NCBI GenBank assembly: GCA_945957495.1
Contig: CAMFLG010000179.1
Location: forward strand, 1 to 6,765
DNA from: an uncultured Pseudorhodobacter sp.
GTDB lineage: Bacteria; Pseudomonadota; Alphaproteobacteria; Rhodobacterales; Rhodobacteraceae
Length of the DNA stretch: 6,765 nt
Direction of reading: 5' to 3'
Shown here in pieces: positions 6,674-6,765 of this stretch (the first letter of the stretch is position 1; each line of letters begins with the position of its first letter). The notes beneath the pieces are model-generated. The model saw only the letters and a program-made list of their open reading frames with translations, made no database searches and was not told the origin of the DNA. A program made the translations under genes and the position numbers.

Positions 6674-6765
6674 CTAGTTCCCCGCAGCGGCGGCATCGCC
6701 GGATTTGGCCGCCTTGCCTGCGCCGCCGTCCTGCCCGGCCTCGGCGCCAAAGACCTGCACCTCTG
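6674..6765 (-). CDS. C-terminal end of probable RND periplasmic adaptor (membrane fusion protein), partial
   Basis: Only the last 30 codons are inside the window. They read EVQVFGAEAGQDGGAGK and then an Ala/Gly/Lys-rich tail ending AAAAGN before a TAG (complement of 6674-6676). A short beta-strand-like piece followed by a low-complexity tail fits the end of membrane fusion proteins, which link RND pumps to the outer-membrane channel. The identification rests mainly on position: same strand, 3 nt upstream of the pump gene, the standard adaptor-pump order. No domain of the protein itself is visible here. Confidence 0.7.
   Translation of the reverse strand, partial: EVQVFGAEAGQDGGAGKAAKSGDAAAAGN
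6679..6683 (-). promoter_or_regulatory. Ribosome-binding site of the RND pump gene, inside the adaptor gene
   Basis: The minus strand reads GGGGA, then 8 nt (ACTAGCCG), then ATG at 6670. The site lies within the last codons of the upstream gene (its TAG is in the spacer). Ribosomes finishing the adaptor would therefore be positioned to start the pump, which supports translational coupling and the 6670 start. Confidence 0.55.

Overview
The window comes from a GC-rich Gram-negative bacterium. A member of the alphaproteobacteria, most likely Rhodobacteraceae, is suggested by the codon use, the twin-arginine signal on a family 5 binding protein and the general gene style. This placement is an inference from reading, not a database result.

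Layout from left to right. (1) Positions 1-322, minus strand: the first 107 codons of a DppB/OppB-type ABC permease, cut by the window edge. (2) Positions 391-2031, minus strand: a complete extracytoplasmic solute-binding protein of family 5 (SBP_bac_5) with a twin-arginine signal. It lies directly upstream of the permease in the same operon. A perfect 10-bp GC-rich hairpin (346-374) sits between the two. (3) Positions 2032-2346: a divergent control region of about 315 bp with an AT-rich core (69 A/T in the 100 bases 2131-2230), inverted repeats and two outward-facing TTGACA hexamers. (4) Positions 2347-3522, plus strand: a cytoplasmic BNR/Asp-box beta-propeller of the predicted-neuraminidase type (sialidase superfamily), with no signal peptide. 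(5) Positions 3485-6670, minus strand: a complete AcrB-type RND (HAE1) efflux pump subunit whose 3' end overlaps the sialidase-like gene by 38 bp, tail to tail. (6) Positions 6674-6765, minus strand: the last codons of the gene upstream of the pump, almost certainly its periplasmic adaptor (membrane fusion protein).

The window therefore joins two modules. The left module looks like an uptake-and-cleavage locus: an ABC importer of the peptide/nickel/oligosaccharide class, transcribed divergently from a predicted intracellular glycosidase. One reading is that a sialylated or similar sugar conjugate is imported whole and cut in the cytoplasm; the substrate cannot be read from the sequence. The right module is an ordinary adaptor-plus-pump efflux operon. 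No RNA genes, mobile elements, CRISPR arrays or attachment sites were seen. The most notable non-coding signals are the divergent control region, the intercistronic hairpin and the convergent gene overlap.
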